Below are positions 35,368 through 45,502 of a DNA stretch of 64,000 nt, in pieces. The DNA comes from Sphingobacterium bovisgrunnientis (GTDB lineage Bacteria > Bacteroidota > Bacteroidia > Sphingobacteriales > Sphingobacteriaceae). The stretch covers positions 33,183 to 97,182 of the forward strand of contig NZ_WUQY01000012.1 of NCBI RefSeq assembly GCF_009829085.1, given 5' to 3'. The notes under the pieces were generated by a model. The model had not been told where the DNA came from. It searched no databases and saw nothing but the letters and a program-made list of their open reading frames with translations. The position numbers and the translations under genes were made by a program. Every line of letters starts with the position of its first letter. Position 1 is the first letter of the stretch.

Positions 35368-35840
35368 TATCGTGCTACTGCTAAAAAGAAATCGATGTCT
35401 GAATCAGACACTACTCCTAAACCGTTTACCTCAATATCTACCTGTCTATGCAACAGCAAATCCGTCTTATCCAATAACACACTTAATGGTAATTCCTTTG
35501 CTGGATTAGGTAAAATGTCTATTTCCTGTAATTGTGCTCTTGAAGGACAAATAACTTGAATACCATATTCTTCGAATAACAACAAAGATTCGGACAACGA
35601 CTCAATTTCGGCTAGTTGCAATGGCAATATATAATTACAACCATTATCCAACGCTAATTTCAACATCTCATGTGCGAATGTAGGGTTCACGCCTTTCGGT
35701 ATTTTTACATATTTTTCCTGCATGAAGACAGGTAGATCTTCTGATGTCGCTTGGATAAGCTCGTATTTATCCACTAACAATTTACATACACGTAATCCCA
35801 GGCTGTGTGTAGCACTGGTAATTAATAATCTTTTCAACAC
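35367..35840 (-). CDS. Orphan pre-ATP-grasp-domain protein
   Basis: A 157-residue protein that looks like the Rossmann-like N-domain found before ATP-grasp enzymes: LLITSATHSLGLRVCKLLVD at the N-terminus, YVKIPKGVNPTFAHEMLKLA, NYILPLQLAEIESLSESLLL and YGIQVICPS. The ATP-grasp catalytic part is missing; after about residue 105 a short unrelated tail follows. It cannot be a normal ligase by itself. It sits 13 bp after the LolD-like ATPase gene and is coupled to the HAD-like gene. Function unknown. Confidence 0.6.
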   Translation of the reverse strand: MLKRLLITSATHSLGLRVCKLLVDKYELIQATSEDLPVFMQEKYVKIPKGVNPTFAHEMLKLALDNGCNYILPLQLAEIESLSESLLLFEEYGIQVICPSRAQLQEIDILPNPAKELPLSVLLDKTDLLLHRQVDIEVNGLGVVSDSDIDFFLAVAR

Positions 35841-35852
35841 TTTCTCTCCTAT

Positions 35853-36506
35853 CTAATATATATTACCGTCTTTCATGTGAATCGTTCGGTCTGAAATATT
35901 CGCTAACTCCTCATTGTGAGTGACTATTACGAAAGTATGCCCCATAGAATCGCGCAAATCAAAAAACAACTTATGTAGAGCCGCAGCATTCTCCGAATCC
36001 AGATTACCCGAAGGCTCATCCGCCAAAATAATTTTTGGGTTATTAATTAATGCACGTGCCACTGAGACGCGTTGCTGTTCTCCTCCCGACAGCTGGGATG
36101 GTTTGTGACCAGCTCTTTCAGCTACGCCTAAAAGATCCAATAATTCCATTGCTCTCTTCTCCGCTAAATCACTTTTTGTGCCACCAATAAATGCAGGAAT
36201 ACATACATTTTCCAACGCTGTAAATTCCGGTAGCAAGTGATGAAATTGAAATATAAATCCAATATGCTGATTTCTAAAAGAACTTAACTCTTTCGAGGAA
36301 AGTTTGTGTATAGCTGTATTATCTATAAATAGCTCGCCTTTATCGGCTTTATCTAATGTGCCGATAATATGCAGCAGCGTACTTTTTCCGGCACCAGAAG
36401 CTCCGACGATGCTGACAATTTCACCTTTTTCTACGGTAATATCAACCCCTTTTAGGATAGGTAGATTGCCGTAGGATTTAAAAATATTTGATGCTTTTAG
36501 AATCAT
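35853..36506 (-). CDS. lolD: LolD-like ABC transporter ATPase
   Basis: A 217-residue ATPase of the MacB/LolD class that powers lipoprotein release or other extraction from the inner membrane. Walker [10 protein letters not shown] (about 34-42), Q-loop [14 protein letters not shown], signature [15 protein letters not shown] (about 138-152) and Walker [13 protein letters not shown] are all intact. The [18 protein letters not shown] segment is LolD-like. The LolC/E permease gene is not adjacent. First gene of the minus-strand run toward the S41 protease. Confidence 0.88.
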   Translation of the reverse strand: MILKASNIFKSYGNLPILKGVDITVEKGEIVSIVGASGAGKSTLLHIIGTLDKADKGELFIDNTAIHKLSSKELSSFRNQHIGFIFQFHHLLPEFTALENVCIPAFIGGTKSDLAEKRAMELLDLLGVAERAGHKPSQLSGGEQQRVSVARALINNPKIILADEPSGNLDSENAAALHKLFFDLRDSMGHTFVIVTHNEELANISDRTIHMKDGNIY

Positions 36507-36641
36507 GATACGAATTTAAGAAAAAGAATCAGATTGTAAGTTTGTGACAAGGCAATAAGCACAAGTGAATAACAAAAGTATCCAAATAAATTCTTGTCTC
36601 TTAAGAATAAAAGTCATATTTTTACATCAAATTTTTTATCA

Positions 36642-37838
36642 ATGAACATTCACGAATATCAAGGAAAAGAAATACTTAAAAGTTTTGGCGTAAGAATCCA
36701 AGAAGGAATTGTTGCTGACACTCCAGAACAAGCAGTTGTTGCTGCTCAAAAATTGAAGGAAGACTTTAACTCGGATTGGGTTGTAGTAAAAGCGCAAATT
36801 CATGCTGGTGGACGTGGTAAAGGTGGCGGTGTTAAGTTAGCTAAAAACCATGATGAGGTATTACAACGTGCTACTGATATCATCGGTATGCAATTAGTGA
36901 CACCACAGACAGGTCCTGAAGGCAAGAAAGTAAATAAAGTATTAGTTGCTCAAGATGTTTACTATCCTGGAGAAAGTGAAACAAAAGAGTTTTACATGTC
37001 TGTATTATTAGACCGTGGTACTGGTCGTAATATTATCATGTATTCTACAGAAGGTGGTATGGATATCGAAGAGGTTGCAGAGAGAACTCCTCATTTGATT
37101 TTCAAAGAAGAAATCGATCCTAAAGTAGGTTTACAAGGTTTCCAAGCGCGTAAGATTGCCTTCAACTTAGGTTTATCTGGCGCTGCGCACAAAGACATGG
37201 TGAAATTCGTAGCTGCATTATACAAAGCTTACGATTCTATCGATGCTTCGATGTTCGAAATCAACCCTGTATTAAAAACTTCAGATGATAAAATCTTAGC
37301 GGTAGATGCTAAAGTTAATTTAGATGAAAACGCATTGTATCGTCACGCTGATATCGCTGCTATGCGCGATGTGACTGAAGAAGATCCAACTGAAGTAGAA
37401 GCTGGTGAGTCAAACTTGAACTATGTAAAACTTGACGGTAACGTAGGTTGTATGGTGAATGGTGCTGGTCTTGCAATGGCAACTATGGATATTATCAAGA
37501 TTGCTGGTGGTGAACCTGCAAACTTCTTGGACGTAGGTGGTACAGCGAATGCGGAGACAGTTAAAGCTGGATTTAACATTATCTTGAAAGACCCTAATGT
37601 AAAAGCTATCTTGATCAACATCTTCGGTGGTATCGTGCGTTGTGATCGTGTAGCGCAAGGTGTAATTGATGCTTACAATGAAATTGGTAACATCCCAGTT
37701 CCAATTATCGTACGTCTTCAAGGTACTAATGCTGCTGAGGCGAAAAAATTGATCGACGAGTCAGGTCTTCAAGTTTACTCAGCAATTTTATTGAAAGAAG
37801 CTGCTGAATTAGTAACTAAAGTATTAGAAGAGAAATAA
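36642..37838 (+). CDS. sucC: Succinyl-CoA ligase (ADP-forming) subunit beta
   Basis: TCA-cycle enzyme subunit that makes ATP or GTP from succinyl-CoA. The start is the Met at 36642 (MNIHEYQGKEIL), the conserved family N-terminus, not the upstream Met at 36594. The 398 residues have an N-terminal ATP-grasp domain (KAQIHAGGRGKGGGVKLAK, FEINPV) and a C-terminal CoA-ligase domain with NVGCMVNGAGLAMATMD and NIFGGIVRCD. The partner sucD is not adjacent, as is common in Bacteroidetes. Closed by a strong terminator. Confidence 0.95.
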   Translation: MNIHEYQGKEILKSFGVRIQEGIVADTPEQAVVAAQKLKEDFNSDWVVVKAQIHAGGRGKGGGVKLAKNHDEVLQRATDIIGMQLVTPQTGPEGKKVNKVLVAQDVYYPGESETKEFYMSVLLDRGTGRNIIMYSTEGGMDIEEVAERTPHLIFKEEIDPKVGLQGFQARKIAFNLGLSGAAHKDMVKFVAALYKAYDSIDASMFEINPVLKTSDDKILAVDAKVNLDENALYRHADIAAMRDVTEEDPTEVEAGESNLNYVKLDGNVGCMVNGAGLAMATMDIIKIAGGEPANFLDVGGTANAETVKAGFNIILKDPNVKAILINIFGGIVRCDRVAQGVIDAYNEIGNIPVPIIVRLQGTNAAEAKKLIDESGLQVYSAILLKEAAELVTKVLEEK

Positions 37839-37862
37839 CAATAACTCTCTTTCAAAATATAT

Positions 37863-37895
37863 AAGCCTCAAATCATTCAGATTTGAGGCTTTTTT
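37863..37895 (+). terminator. sucC terminator
   Basis: AAGCCTCAAATC / GATTTGAGGCTT stem with a short loop, then six T. Confidence 0.85.
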
Positions 37896-37912
37896 CATGA
37901 TTGACTAATATT

Positions 37913-38092
37913 CTAGAATATCTCTGTTTCCCAACCATAAGATCCAGAAGTTTCATAATCATCATTTATCAACGGAACATTGTCTTCAGGATCCCTACCC
38001 CCAAATGTCAGATTTGTAGAGCCAACAGCGATACTCTGTTCTAGATAAAATTCGACTTCCACAACCAATGGAGGGCAATACCTTTTCTTCAT
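37913..38092 (-). CDS. 59-residue AGS-core peptide next to a fimbrillin locus
   Basis: A short frame, verified codon by codon, that encodes 59 residues. N-terminus MKKRYCPPLV, then a hydrophobic-acidic stretch VEVEFYLEQSIAVGSTN, an Asp/Asn-rich middle and an aromatic end (YGWETEIF). The core IAVGST matches LSAGSA of the peptide at 45898 in place and spacing. It is divergent from a fimbrillin-like pseudogene across a shared promoter region. Short proteins of this form (K-x-Y-x-x-P ... E ... GS) are frequent beside surface-lipoprotein genes in Bacteroidetes, with no known role that I can cite. Confidence 0.6.
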   Translation of the reverse strand: MKKRYCPPLVVEVEFYLEQSIAVGSTNLTFGGRDPEDNVPLINDDYETSGSYGWETEIF

Positions 38093-38121
38093 AGGGTTTA
38101 TTTTTAATTTTTATTTTACAA

Positions 38122-38137
38122 TAATTTTGCAAAAATA
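38122..38137. promoter_or_regulatory. Overlapping divergent -7 elements
   Basis: TAATTTTG on the plus strand (38122-38129) and TATTTTTG on the minus strand (38137-38130) abut around a TTTTGCAAAA centre. The plus element points to the fimbrillin-like pseudogene, the minus one to the 59-residue peptide gene. -33 elements are weak. Confidence 0.4.
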
Positions 38138-38233
38138 ATTATTTATTTCATATTTGTAAATTATTTTCTAAGAAAAACGAATAAAACACTTATGAAAGCA
38201 AAAAACATGGCTTCCTGCATAGTCAAGTAAGCT

Positions 38234-40063
38234 GTGATTTATAATTCACACAAGCCTATTATATACAAAGTTCTTCCTTATCTATTTTTTATCACATCCT
38301 TCTTAATTATTATTAGTTGTTCAAACAAGAATGATTTCAATCCATAATATAGTATAGGAAAGGAAAGTCTAACCTTTAATTTAACAGGCATTAAAGAAAT
38401 TGATAACATGAATGATCTAATGGGGAACATTAGAAAAAATGAAGATCAAATTACTGAGTATCAACAGATATTGGAGAGAAAGAATGGGTTAAATTTAGAG
38501 GATCTAAACTGTATAGCATCGCTTACAAATTCTGATATCGTAGGAGATAAACAGGATTTAAGGATTTTTAATAAAGGTGCAATTAGCTCTACTCAAAATT
38601 TAAAAAGTAAGAAATCTGCTGCCACTAAAATGCTGAATGGAAAGAAATATAGAATACTAATATTTGATGAATCTGGCAATAATTATATTACAAAAATCGA
38701 TGCTACAGTGGGAGGGCCAATGCCACGATGGGAAAATGCCAAAAAAATACAACATACAATTGGATTACATATACTTTTAATACTGAAGAAATCTCAAACT
38801 TTTCAGATTCACCAACATCTAGTGACTATAACGTCCAAATATCAGTAATAAATGGTTTAAATATTCAATCCTTATTTTGGGATGAAGGTACTATTACTAC
38901 GACTAATACCACTTACTCAGATAACAAATCAATCATTTTGTTTCAAGCTAAACACACTGTTTTTCAAGTTAAGATAAGTGGAAGAGCAATGTATGATAAG
39001 ATATTAGATTTTAGCGGAAAGTTAGAAGGATTAACTCTGACTGGAGGAATATTTGATCTAAAATCAGGAAGTTATATCTCGAAAACCCCAAGTTCTTTAA
39101 CTCATATTGACTTTAATATTGATGACTTTTATAGTTCTAGTAAAGACACCGTATTTAACTTAAATTTGTATTCTACTTTCGAAGGAACTATTCCAGAAAC
39201 AGGAATTGCCTTAACTCTCAATGAAATCACCTTCCCAACTGACGCTTATAACAAAGCCAACAAAACGTCAAGAACAATAAATCAAATAAGAACTGGTTCT
39301 CCACTTATTTTTGAATTTAATCTTGCTGGCGGGACAATAAATACACAATTTGGCAAAAAGACGAATGTACTTTTTGACATGAGCCCACCTATGATTAGAG
39401 TTAACAATGAATTCTATGCTTTCTCAAACCTGTTTTTTTGATGAGATCAACCAAAAATATGCTTTGAGACATTACAACACGGATATTTATGATCATCCTG
39501 ATTTCAAAGGTGTTAATGGCTCAAACCAAGAATATTTTAATTGGAAATCGCTTAGACCAGGACAAGACATAGCTGTTGATCAAGGTGCTCCTTGCGCACA
39601 AGTATACCCTAAAGGATATTACATGATGCCAACAAATGCACATTTGACCACATTAGCCAATTCTACAGAATTTCCAAACGCAACATTAATAAGCACTACA
39701 CCCGAAAGAAGAAAGTTTGGAATTTTTGACACACAGGGACCTTCAAGAATAGCCTACTTTGTAAGAAGTAACATCAATTTTGCACCATATAGCACCTATG
39801 AATCAATCCCATTTTTGCAATTAGGTTATCGTCAAGCAGGAAATACAAATTACGTACTTCGGGTGAATGACAGCTCAAACCCGGCATCTGCATAAATTTG
39901 GAGTTCTCAAAGTTTTGACACTAATAATGCATATTGTTTGACAATCACGAACAGTACATCGTCCAATAATCTAGACGTAGTTTTAGAAACTAAACCTAAA
40001 AAAGAAGGAAGACAAATAAGATGTATGTGGACAAAAGCCACCTCATATGATATCGAACTTTAG
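38234..40063 (+). pseudogene. Fimbrillin-like surface lipoprotein pseudogene
   Basis: A broken gene of about 600 codons. It begins near a GTG at 38234 (an ATG at 38192 is cut off by TAA at 38228). It encodes a lipoprotein signal with the same HKPII start as the 46109 locus (SFLIIISCSNK). Damage: TAA at 38345; a frame change at an A7 run (38741-38747), consistent with loss of one A; a frame change at a T7 run (39433-39439), consistent with gain of one T; TAA at 39893; then a coherent C-terminus (IWSSQSFDTNNAY, RQIRCMW) to TAG at 40061. The C-terminus resembles the Fib_succ_major/fimbrillin-type end with WSS. Two stops argue for decay rather than mere slippage. Confidence 0.7.
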
Positions 40064-40079
40064 AATATCTAGCCTTGAT

Positions 40080-40110
40080 AAAACAGCAATATACAATTCC
40101 ATTGCTGTTT
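40080..40110. terminator. Terminator between the pseudogene and tsaD
   Basis: AACAGCAAT / ATTGCTGTT stem with a 10-nt loop, then nine T. It lies just beyond the tsaD stop and after the pseudogene. Confidence 0.8.
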
Positions 40111-40114
40111 TTTT

Positions 40115-41116
40115 TTAAAAAGGAATACGTGCTAATGGCGCAACTTCCTGACCGACAAACTCGCTATTTAAAAATTTATGGTAGCCTGCAATAGCAATCA
40201 TCGCTGCATTGTCTGTACAATATTCAAATTTTGGGATAAAAACTCTCCAATTGTACTTATCCCCCATTTCAAGTAGAGACTTACGCAAACCAGAATTAGC
40301 AGAAACACCGCCGGCAATAGCTATATCTTTAACACCTGTTTGCTTAGCTGCCTTTTTTAATTTATTCAATAAAATCGTCACTATACGATCTTGCACCGAA
40401 GCACAAAGATCCTGCATATGCTCATCCAAAAAATTTGGATTTTTCTTCATTTCAGCTTGCACCAAATAAAGAATTGCAGTTTTTAATCCAGAAAAAGAAA
40501 AATTCAAATCTGCTATTTGGGGTTCAGGTAATTTGAATGCTGTTGGATTGCCATCTTTTGCATATTTATCAATTAACGGACCTCCAGGGTATGGAAGATT
40601 TAGAATTTTAGCAGTTTTGTCAAATGCCTCCCCTGCCGCATCATCCAAAGTTTGACCTATCAATTCCATATCAAAGTAGTCTTTTACCAAAACAATTTGC
40701 GTATGACCACCAGAAACTGTTAAACACAAAAACGGAAAATTTGGCCTTGGATCTTCAATAAAATGCGCCAAAATATGCGCCTGCATGTGATTTATATCGA
40801 TCAAAGGAATATTTCGTGCCAAGGCAAATGACTTTGCAAATGATGTACCCACTAAAAGTGAACCTAAAAGTCCAGGTCCACGCGTAAAAGCTACGGCATC
40901 TACATCATTTTTTGTAATTTTGGCTTGCTGTATTGCTTGATCAACCGTCGGAATAATATTTTGCTGGTGTGCACGTGATGCCAACTCAGGAACTACACCG
41001 CCGTATTTGGCGTGAATAGCTTGTGTTGCAATAATATTTGATTTGATTTCACCGTTAATACATATAGACGCTGATGTCTCATCACACGACGATTCGATCC
41101 CTAGAATTACAGCCAT
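40115..41116 (-). CDS. tsaD: tRNA N6-threonylcarbamoyladenosine synthase catalytic subunit
   Basis: Transfers threonylcarbamoyl to A37 of ANN-decoding tRNAs. The 333 residues begin MAVILGIESSCDETS, the family N-terminus. Metal ligands are visible in HMQAH near 109-113, with VSGGHTQI near 130, DDAAGEAFDK near 157, FSFSGLKTA near 222 and GGVSANSGLR near 270. The gene stands alone and is divergent from tamB. Very secure. Confidence 0.97.
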   Translation of the reverse strand: MAVILGIESSCDETSASICINGEIKSNIIATQAIHAKYGGVVPELASRAHQQNIIPTVDQAIQQAKITKNDVDAVAFTRGPGLLGSLLVGTSFAKSFALARNIPLIDINHMQAHILAHFIEDPRPNFPFLCLTVSGGHTQIVLVKDYFDMELIGQTLDDAAGEAFDKTAKILNLPYPGGPLIDKYAKDGNPTAFKLPEPQIADLNFSFSGLKTAILYLVQAEMKKNPNFLDEHMQDLCASVQDRIVTILLNKLKKAAKQTGVKDIAIAGGVSANSGLRKSLLEMGDKYNWRVFIPKFEYCTDNAAMIAIAGYHKFLNSEFVGQEVAPLARIPF

Positions 41117-41200
41117 TTTGGAAGAATTTATTTAATACACAAAAGTATCAAAAAAATACTGAAAATAACGCTTTGGACTCTTGCCAGTATACTTGTACTG

Positions 41201-44200
41201 GTGCTTCTGCTTATTTTTTCTTTACAGTTTTCTTCCGTACAAACTTACCTAACCAAACGTGTAGCCACATTTTTGGGCAAGGAACTCAACGCAAATATCA
41301 CTTTAGACAAAATCTATTTTAAACCATTTTCGACGTTATCTTTACAAAAGTTTGCTGTCATCGAGCATAATGGCGACACTACACTTTATGCGGAGAAATT
41401 GAATGCAAACCTAGATTTGCTTAAATTCTTTAATAATAAGGTCACAATTGAAGAAATCAAGTTAGAATGCGCTTATCTGAATTATCAAATTTATCCAGAT
41501 AGCTCTAACTTAGCAAAATACATAGCTTACCTCACTCAACCTAAAAAGCAAACGAAAGATAAAAAACAAAACCTAGAATTAGCTTTGGATCGTATTGAAC
41601 TTAAGAACAACAAGTTCAGGATGGTCAATAACAATTATACCTATCCGCGAGCTGGGGTCAATTTTGCTGATTTAGAAGTAACGGAAATTTCGGGGGTATT
41701 GGATAACATTAATTTAAACTCTATCCTGTCAGCCAATATTTCTGGGCTGACCTTAAAAGAAAAATCAGGCTTCTATCTTAAAGAATTAACTGCTAAAGCA
41801 TCGTACACCGACAAGCAGATGAAGTTTGAAGATCTCCTTATTCGAACAAACAACTCGACAGTAGGCGATTATGTTATTTTTGAATATAATGAGTTCAATG
41901 ATTTCAGTTCTTTCCTCACTAAGGTTAATGTGAAAGCAAACTTAAAAGACGCTTACGTAGACTCAAAAGATATTGAATTCTTCGCTCCCACAATGCGGAC
42001 TGTACAATTTACTACTTCCATTAAGAACACCGATTTAAGCGGGACTGTATCTAATATTGTCGCTCGTAATGTAGAACTTAGTACAGGTAAAAAAACCAGT
42101 CTCACAGGAAATTTCACCATCAAAGGTTTACCAAACATCAATAAAACAGTTTTTGGCTTCGCGATAAAAGAGTTAAAAACTTCTGGGCAAGACATCGAAT
42201 ATTTCGTTCCCAAATTAGCAAATGGAAAAAAAATACAACTTCCGACACAAATCCATAATCTGAAAGATGTGAATTATACGGGTTCATTTGTGGGGCTATA
42301 TAATGATTTTGATGTCAAAGGAATTTTAAAAACTGCTGCTGGATCATTGCAACCTAATGCGCACATCGCCATTAAAAATTTGGTGAGTTACAATGGAAAA
42401 ATAGCCGCTCAAAATTTTAAAATCGGCGATGTACTCAATCAAAAAAACATTGGAACATCTTCATTCGATTTGAAACTAAATGGTAAAGGACTAGATCTGA
42501 AAGACCTAGATTTAAAATTTGAAGGAAACTTCACGAAATCAACCATTAACAAATACTCGTACGACCACACACAAGTCGAAGGTACTTTTCAAAATAAAAT
42601 ACTTAGCATGAAAGGTATGGTGGACGATAAGAATCTACAGTTGACTTACAATTCGGCTATCGATTGGGCTACGAAAGACGTAAATTATACATTGGACGCA
42701 GCAGTATCGCATGCCTCCGCTAACAAATTAGGTTGGCTTGATAAAGACAGTGTCATAATTCATCAAGCTAATATTAACACGAATCTTGTAGGGAACAATC
42801 TTAATAATTTGGTGGGGCAACTTCAGGCAGACTCTGTAAGACTTAGTACCAGCAAAGGATTATTTTTTATTGAAGACATAAATTTTACTGCTGAAGGTGA
42901 TGATAAAAATAGAACTTTGATTTTGCAATCTGATGTTTTGGATGCCAATATTGCAGGGGTAATTGATTTAAACACAATTGTACCCTATTTCAAATCTTTG
43001 GCTATGCGCTATGCGCCAGCTATCAATTTTGAAACACAACATTATAATCCGCAGAATTTTAATTTGAAGGTTGATGTTAAATCTTTCCAACCGATTTCTG
43101 CTTTACTAGATCCTTCTCTTTCGCTAGACGATGGAGCACATTTGAATGCGCAATTTTCCTCAGAGGATTTCAATGCTAAATTCACGGCATTTAGCCCAAC
43201 TGTAGTCTATAAAGGGGTAAAATTAACAAACCTTTCTGTAGTGGAGAATGCAGACCAACAAGCTTTTTCATTGGATATTCTAGCCGACAGAATAAATTTT
43301 GCAGATAGTACATATGTGAATAATGTATCTATTAAAAACACCTTAGCCAACGACAGCTTAGTTTTCAATTTAGAATTATCCGAACGCAGCGCAACAAACT
43401 ATTTAAATCTTAATGGGGATATTCATTTTGCACACAACTCACCTGCTTATATACATTTCAGACCATCTTTTATCGTTATTAATAAAGATACATGGGCGCT
43501 TAATGAAGAGGCAAAAATGCATATCTCACAAGGAAAAGTTTATATTAATGATTTGATATTAAGTCAAGACAAACAACGTGTTAAACTGGATGGAATTCTT
43601 TCCAACGAAGCAGACCAATTGCATGTTTTGTTTAATAATTTCAGCTTAGCTTCCTTGCAAGGTATCACGCAGCCTTTAGGAATTAATCTAAAAGGATCTT
43701 TAGATGGAAAAGTCGATGTTACCTCAGTCTTTAAAAATTCTGTCGCATCAGCAAATATTCAGACAAGCCCAATTATTTATAATGAAATTCCAATTGGACA
43801 ACTTGGATTAAAAGCGAACTTTAATCCAAGTACAGGAAATATGCTAATTGACTTAAAGCTTTTGGATGATTTGCAAAGAGGTGTATTGGTCAATGGTGAA
43901 TATAATTTCTATAGTGAAGATCAACCACTTAATTTAAAAGGTACACTCGCAGAAACAGATTTGATGATATTTCAACCATTCCTCAAAAATTTGGTATCGA
44001 ATTTAAAAGGAAAAGGAATTGCTAATGTAGACATCAAAGGGACATTCAAAAACCCCAAAATCACAGGTCTTGGTAAATTCAATGATGCAGAATTTACAGT
44101 GAATTATCTGAATACACATTATTATATAGATAATCAGATCGCCCTTGTAGAAAATAACGCTATTATGCTACAAAACCTTAGTGTAAGAGACATAAAAGGT

Positions 44201-45502
44201 AATAAAGCACAGGCTAATGGACTTATTAATTTGCAAAAATTAGCAAATCCGTATATCGATGTCGATGTGAGCGGCACGCGATTTATGATTTTGAATACCA
44301 GCTTCAAAGACAACAACTTGTACTACGGAACTGCCTTTGCGTCTGGCTTATTTCGATTCAAAGGATACACATCTTCAATCAATATCGATATTGATGCTAA
44401 ATCGGAAAGTGGAACTGCAATCACTTTACCGTTCAATTCTGCGATGACGGTATCAGATAATGATTTCATCTATTTCGTAAGTCCCGATTCTACAGAAAAT
44501 GAAAATCGGGCAAAACGCAACCTATTTAGCGGCTTAACGATGAATATGAACCTGAATTTCACTCCTGATGCGGAATTAAATCTTCAAACCAGTATGGGTT
44601 CATTGAAAGGTAGTGGAAACGGTACTATTGCGATGAAAATTTCTAGTCTGGGGGATTTTGAAATGTTTGGCGACTACGTCGTAAATCAGGGAAAATTTCA
44701 CTTCACAGCCCAAGATTTTATCAATAAATATTTTGACATCAAAGAAGGCGGAACCATTCGTTGGACAGGAAACCCATCAGAAGCAGTCATTAATCTCAAT
44801 GCTATCTATCAGCAGCGAACAGCAGTCGGCCCTTTGTACAATGCAGCAGGATATTCGGGAGACAATGAACGTGTATTAGCACAGGCAGACATGCTTATTA
44901 AAGGCACTTTAGAACAGCCGGATGTTACATTCGATTTAAATTTCCCACAAAATCCATACATCAAAGATCAGTTGCAAAGCTTCCTTAGTGATGCCAATAA
45001 CGTAAATCAACAAGCGCTGAGTTTGATCGTACGTCGTAGTTTCACACCGAGCTCAAGTTCAGAAATCGGTCGGGAAGTCAATAATACGTTGCTTTCAGCA
45101 GGTACAGAAATAGCCTTTAACCAGTTGAATAATATCATATCCCAATCGCTGAATGTGAATTTTTTGGATTTAAATATCCGTTCCTTCAATGACGCTTCAG
45201 CTTCATTGCGCTTGCTTAATGACAGATTAGTACTATCAGGAGGCATTACAGACCGCACCAACTTTGAAGCGACGGATCTTACTTTTTTCCGCCAAGGAAT
45301 AACGACCGACGCAGAATTGACTTACAAACTCCGTAGAGATGGCAACTTACTTTTCAGAGCATATAATAGACCCTATACCCGAAATTTCTTAATCCGTTCC
45401 TTGGATGCAGAATATATTACAGCCCTGGGATTAGTTTATCGTCGGGAATTTAATTCTTTAGGCGAATTCTGGCGAAGAATTTGGAATTTTAACAAAAAGT
45501 GA
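41201..45502 (+). CDS. tamB: TamB-like translocation and assembly module protein
   Basis: A very large inner-membrane-anchored periplasmic protein (at least 1433 residues) of the AsmA/TamB bridge family that links both envelope membranes for lipid or outer-membrane protein transport. The body is repeated beta strands; the last ~350 residues hold the TamB domain (TPDAELNLQTSMGSLKGSGN, GNPSEAVINLNAIYQQRTA, RRSFTPSSSSEIGREVNNT). The GTG at 41201 cuts into the signal-anchor helix: in-frame codons for KKILKITLWTLASILVLV lie upstream from about 41147. The open frame has no ATG, GTG or TTG there, so the real start is uncertain (see findings). Confidence 0.88.
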   Translation: MLLLIFSLQFSSVQTYLTKRVATFLGKELNANITLDKIYFKPFSTLSLQKFAVIEHNGDTTLYAEKLNANLDLLKFFNNKVTIEEIKLECAYLNYQIYPDSSNLAKYIAYLTQPKKQTKDKKQNLELALDRIELKNNKFRMVNNNYTYPRAGVNFADLEVTEISGVLDNINLNSILSANISGLTLKEKSGFYLKELTAKASYTDKQMKFEDLLIRTNNSTVGDYVIFEYNEFNDFSSFLTKVNVKANLKDAYVDSKDIEFFAPTMRTVQFTTSIKNTDLSGTVSNIVARNVELSTGKKTSLTGNFTIKGLPNINKTVFGFAIKELKTSGQDIEYFVPKLANGKKIQLPTQIHNLKDVNYTGSFVGLYNDFDVKGILKTAAGSLQPNAHIAIKNLVSYNGKIAAQNFKIGDVLNQKNIGTSSFDLKLNGKGLDLKDLDLKFEGNFTKSTINKYSYDHTQVEGTFQNKILSMKGMVDDKNLQLTYNSAIDWATKDVNYTLDAAVSHASANKLGWLDKDSVIIHQANINTNLVGNNLNNLVGQLQADSVRLSTSKGLFFIEDINFTAEGDDKNRTLILQSDVLDANIAGVIDLNTIVPYFKSLAMRYAPAINFETQHYNPQNFNLKVDVKSFQPISALLDPSLSLDDGAHLNAQFSSEDFNAKFTAFSPTVVYKGVKLTNLSVVENADQQAFSLDILADRINFADSTYVNNVSIKNTLANDSLVFNLELSERSATNYLNLNGDIHFAHNSPAYIHFRPSFIVINKDTWALNEEAKMHISQGKVYINDLILSQDKQRVKLDGILSNEADQLHVLFNNFSLASLQGITQPLGINLKGSLDGKVDVTSVFKNSVASANIQTSPIIYNEIPIGQLGLKANFNPSTGNMLIDLKLLDDLQRGVLVNGEYNFYSEDQPLNLKGTLAETDLMIFQPFLKNLVSNLKGKGIANVDIKGTFKNPKITGLGKFNDAEFTVNYLNTHYYIDNQIALVENNAIMLQNLSVRDIKGNKAQANGLINLQKLANPYIDVDVSGTRFMILNTSFKDNNLYYGTAFASGLFRFKGYTSSINIDIDAKSESGTAITLPFNSAMTVSDNDFIYFVSPDSTENENRAKRNLFSGLTMNMNLNFTPDAELNLQTSMGSLKGSGNGTIAMKISSLGDFEMFGDYVVNQGKFHFTAQDFINKYFDIKEGGTIRWTGNPSEAVINLNAIYQQRTAVGPLYNAAGYSGDNERVLAQADMLIKGTLEQPDVTFDLNFPQNPYIKDQLQSFLSDANNVNQQALSLIVRRSFTPSSSSEIGREVNNTLLSAGTEIAFNQLNNIISQSLNVNFLDLNIRSFNDASASLRLLNDRLVLSGGITDRTNFEATDLTFFRQGITTDAELTYKLRRDGNLLFRAYNRPYTRNFLIRSLDAEYITALGLVYRREFNSLGEFWRRIWNFNKK

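Noticed and set aside
34810..35840. Frameshifted single ATP-grasp gene spanning the two short genes
   Set aside because: The two products belong to different folds (pre-ATP-grasp and HAD-like), and neither frame continues with ATP-grasp residues past its stop.
41074..41322. 82-codon frame between tsaD and tamB
   Set aside because: Overlaps the tsaD start and the tamB signal anchor in another frame; no similarity or control signal.
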